DNA from: an uncultured Ignavibacteriota bacterium
Lineage (GTDB): Bacteria; Bacteroidota; Ignavibacteria; Tepidaquicellales; Tepidaquicellaceae
Assembly (NCBI GenBank): GCA_903901375.1
Contig: CAIUQV010000405.1
Span: forward strand, 1 to 8,005
Length of the DNA: 8,005 nt
Direction: 5' to 3'
Below are positions 5,817-8,005 of the stretch, one piece after another; positions within the stretch are counted from its first letter, which is position 1, and each line of letters starts with the position of its first letter. The position numbers and the translations under genes were made by a program. Below the pieces are notes generated by a model. It saw only the letters and a list, made by a program, of their open reading frames with translations, did no database searches and was not told where the DNA came from.

Positions 5817-6485
5817 ATGAAAATTACCCATTACGGAATTGACGTTGTAAAAAAAGTTGTATATGTGACATTGATACTCGACATCGCAGCATTCTTTATA
5901 AGTATTCCTGCAATAAAGATTCTACTGCTTGCATTGTCATTTGTTTTACTGGTATTCACGTTTTATTTTTTCAGAGATCCTTCAAGAGAATTACCCGGTA
6001 ATATTATAGAGGATGCTGTGATATCCCCTGCTGACGGTAAAGTGGTACTGATTGAAGACGTTGATAACATTTACAAGGATTTTTTCGGAGATATAAAGGT
6101 TAAGCAGTTAAGCATATTCCTTTCGCCGCTGAACGTTCATGTGAACTGCTATCCGGTAAGCGGGACGCTGAAGTATTTTAATTATATTAAGGGGGAATAC
6201 CTTGTGGCGTTTAATCACAAAGCTTCTGACAAGAATGAAAGAAGCGAACTTGGAGTGGAAACCGGAAAAGGTAAAAAACTAATCTTCAAGCAGATTGCCG
6301 GATTTGTAGCCAGAAGAATAGTCTGCGACGTGAAACTGAATCAGAGTGTAAAAACCGGAGAGAAATTCGGAATGATAAAATTCGGTTCAAGAGTTGATTT
6401 AATCTTCGACGCAAAGACTGAAATAAAAGTTAAGATAGGTGACAAAGTAACTGCAGGACTGACTGTATTAGCAGAATTAGCATGA
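5817..6485 (+). CDS. psd: Phosphatidylserine decarboxylase proenzyme (short form)
   Basis: Decarboxylates phosphatidylserine to phosphatidylethanolamine at the inner membrane, using a pyruvoyl group made by self-cleavage. The 222-residue protein is the short type found in archaea and many Bacteroidota-like bacteria, well below the E. coli length of about 320. Two hydrophobic segments (about residues 13-30 and 33-51) precede the FFRDPSRELP block. Then come SPADGKV, FLSPLNVHVN (the His-containing active-site motif), AFNHKAS...NERSE and GMIKFGSRVDLIF. Gly190-Ser191 is the predicted cleavage site, Ser191 becoming the pyruvoyl of the short alpha chain (about 32 residues). The ATG at 5817 follows purC by eight bases with a weak AGG upstream, and its stop overlaps the pssA start as ATGA. 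Confidence 0.95.
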   Translation: MKITHYGIDVVKKVVYVTLILDIAAFFISIPAIKILLLALSFVLLVFTFYFFRDPSRELPGNIIEDAVISPADGKVVLIEDVDNIYKDFFGDIKVKQLSIFLSPLNVHVNCYPVSGTLKYFNYIKGEYLVAFNHKASDKNERSELGVETGKGKKLIFKQIAGFVARRIVCDVKLNQSVKTGEKFGMIKFGSRVDLIFDAKTEIKVKIGDKVTAGLTVLAELA

Positions 6486-7192
6486 TTATTTCCAAGAAAT
6501 TTATACCGAGTTTATTCACAATTCTGAACGCATTCTGCGGCTTCATGTCTGTTATCAGTTCATCGAACGGAGAATATGAGCAGGCAGTTTTGTTTATCGG
6601 TTATGCGGCAGTGTTCGACGTGCTTGACGGACTTGTTGCAAGAATACTTCATTCATCATCGGATTTCGGAGTTGAGCTTGATTCACTGTCAGACGTGATT
6701 TCATTCGGCTTTGCTCCTTCATTCCTGCTTTATAATGCATTCTTCAAAGATTATAATGCTTTAGGAATACTCGTTTCGTCTATGATAATGGCATTTTCTG
6801 CAATAAGACTTGCAAGGTTTAATATTTCATTAACAGGTTATACAAAGGATGTCTTTTACGGAATACCCACTCCGATGTCCGCACTGATTGTATGTTCTTA
6901 TCTGGTTTTCTTCCACGATAAAATATTTTCGCACAACGTTAGCGAAGTTTTGATATTCGTTGTTACAATAGTTACTTCCCTGCTAATGGTGAGCAAATTC
7001 AGATTTCCTGTAATGCCTTCGTTTAATGCAAAAGCTATAAAGACAAACCCGCTTCATTTCATAATACTGACTATAGGAATAATTGTAATTTTAGTTACTA
7101 AAGGTGTGGCTCTGTTCCCGTTGAGCATCTTGTACGTTCTTCTTGGAATGATTACAACATTCATACCTCAGAAAACAAAGAAAACCAAATAA
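6482..7192 (+). CDS. pssA: CDP-diacylglycerol-serine O-phosphatidyltransferase
   Basis: Integral-membrane phosphatidylserine synthase that condenses CDP-diacylglycerol with serine; the product is the substrate of the adjacent Psd. The 236-residue protein carries the CDP-alcohol phosphatidyltransferase signature D46-x2-D49-G50-x2-A53-R54-x8-G63-x3-D67-x3-D71, with all metal-binding aspartates present. The following FGFAPSFLLY and AIRLARFN...FYGIPTPMSA blocks are typical of the PssA subtype. Several hydrophobic membrane segments are visible, including a strong C-terminal pair (about 190-229), followed by a lysine-rich tail. Its ATG overlaps the psd stop (ATGA), which implies translational coupling of the two pathway steps. 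No G+C-rich terminator follows in the 63 bases before the convergent gene. Confidence 0.96.
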   Translation: MIISKKFIPSLFTILNAFCGFMSVISSSNGEYEQAVLFIGYAAVFDVLDGLVARILHSSSDFGVELDSLSDVISFGFAPSFLLYNAFFKDYNALGILVSSMIMAFSAIRLARFNISLTGYTKDVFYGIPTPMSALIVCSYLVFFHDKIFSHNVSEVLIFVVTIVTSLLMVSKFRFPVMPSFNAKAIKTNPLHFIILTIGIIVILVTKGVALFPLSILYVLLGMITTFIPQKTKKTK

Positions 7193-7255
7193 GACTTTAT
7201 ATCGAATCCTGAATTTACTGTCTGAATCTTATTCTTAAATAAAAAGTAATAAACC

Positions 7256-8005
7256 TTAATTCTTACCGAATATTTCTTTCAATGATTCTATCAGCCTGTT
7301 AACATCCTTCTCCGTATTGAACCTTCCGAAGGATACTCTTATCGTGGAAGAAGCAATGGATTCTTCAATTCCCATTTCAAGAAGAACTCCCGAAGGCTTA
7401 AGAGAACCGGACGAACAGGCAGACCCGCCCGAAACTGATACATCTTTTAAATCAAGCATAACAGGCAACATTCCTGACGACATCTTTTTTTCACCCGGTA
7501 AGAATGATCTGTTTAGAATATTCGGGAGCGAACAGTTCTGATTTCCATTAATTACATACATACCATTAAAAGATGCATTAAGCTCTTTTAATAGATAATT
7601 TTTTAATGCAGTGTAATGCTTTATATCATCATCCATCGAATCTTTCAGAATTTCAATTGCACGTTTCAAACCTGCAACCGAAGCTGCATTTTCTGTTCCG
7701 CCGCGCATATTACGTTCCTGGCTTCCTCCGTGAATGTACTTGTCAATCTTAACATTCTCGTCAATGAATAAAATACCTATTCCTTTTGGACCGTATATCT
7801 TATGCGCTGAAAGAGTAAGAAAATCTATTCCGAGCTCTTTCGGTTTAACATCCATTTTACCAATACTCTGAACAGTATCACTATGAAACAGAATACCGCG
7901 TGTTCTGCAGATTTCACTTATTGCTTTTACATCATTAATATTCCCAATCTCATTGTTTGCATGCATAACAGAAACAAGCCTGGTTTTATCATTAATCCTG
8001 TTCTC
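7256..8005 (-). CDS. nifS: Cysteine desulfurase, IscS/NifS type (5' end outside window)
   Basis: A PLP enzyme that removes sulfur from cysteine to form an enzyme persulfide, feeding Fe-S cluster assembly or tRNA thiolation. The frame is open to the right edge; the 249 visible residues are the C-terminal part of a protein usually of about 380-400. They begin ENRINDKTRLVSVMHANNEIG, so the Met codon at 7964-7966 is internal. Key sites are HANNEIG, the PLP-contacting HSDTVQ, the Schiff-base lysine in SAHK (codon 7799-7801), GGSQERNMRGGTEN, and the persulfide cysteine in GGSACSSGS (codon 7415-7417). The SACSSG loop places it in class I (IscS/NifS) rather than SufS. It ends STIRVSFGRFN...IFGKN. It converges with pssA. 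With no isc, nif or tRNA-thiolation partner in view, the choice between NifS, IscS or a MnmA partner is open. Confidence 0.93.
   Translation of the reverse strand, partial: ENRINDKTRLVSVMHANNEIGNINDVKAISEICRTRGILFHSDTVQSIGKMDVKPKELGIDFLTLSAHKIYGPKGIGILFIDENVKIDKYIHGGSQERNMRGGTENAASVAGLKRAIEILKDSMDDDIKHYTALKNYLLKELNASFNGMYVINGNQNCSLPNILNRSFLPGEKKMSSGMLPVMLDLKDVSVSGGSACSSGSLKPSGVLLEMGIEESIASSTIRVSFGRFNTEKDVNRLIESLKEIFGKN

Noticed and set aside
7229..7242. Small hairpin between pssA and the desulfurase gene as a bidirectional terminator
   Set aside because: TTATT/AATAA is five A-T pairs only, with no G+C-rich stem; too weak to call.

Overview
The window looks like ordinary chromosome from a low-to-moderate G+C bacterium, most likely of the Bacteroidota/Chlorobiota/Ignavibacteriota assemblage. 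That placement is inferred from the weak or absent Shine-Dalgarno sequences, the A/T-rich leaders, the short 'archaeal-type' phosphatidylserine decarboxylase, the cmk-rpsA pairing and the style of the short intergenic repeats. No rRNA or other phylogenetic marker was compared, so it is a judgement from gene character only.

Layout from left to right. Bases 1-1338 hold the 3' part of a dGTPase-type HD phosphohydrolase (dgt), cut by the left edge. Bases 1339-1551 are non-coding and carry short GAT-containing repeats with 10-base and 9-base spacing. Bases 1552-2008 are a compact, A/T-rich HicA-HicB toxin-antitoxin pair, which looks like an accessory insertion between housekeeping genes. Bases 2009-2264 are a T-rich leader or spacer. 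Then come cytidylate kinase (cmk, 2265-2948) and six-domain ribosomal protein S1 (rpsA, 3041-4924), which ends in a clear intrinsic terminator (4962-4995). After an A/T palindrome, purC (5095-5808), psd (5817-6485) and pssA (6482-7192) form a tight co-directional group. The right end is a convergent class-V aminotransferase, an IscS/NifS-type cysteine desulfurase (7256-8005, minus strand), cut by the right edge.

How the genes work together. Dgt and Cmk act on nucleotide pools (dNTP removal; CMP/dCMP phosphorylation). PurC makes SAICAR in purine synthesis. PssA and Psd are successive steps from CDP-diacylglycerol to phosphatidylethanolamine. S1 acts in translation initiation, and the desulfurase supplies sulfur for Fe-S clusters or thiolation. 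HicAB is a self-contained RNA-targeting toxin with its antitoxin.

The most interesting signal is in the 92-base cmk-rpsA gap. There a 13-pair hairpin presents a six-base loop (TCCGGT) that is the exact reverse complement of ACCGGA just before the rpsA start. This predicts an H-type pseudoknot overlapping the ribosome-binding region of S1, a plausible autoregulatory leader. Secondary points are the helically phased CTGAT array beside HicAB, conservative substitutions in the predicted CMP pocket of Cmk, and a 22-base palindrome before purC. I see no large novel multi-gene system here.
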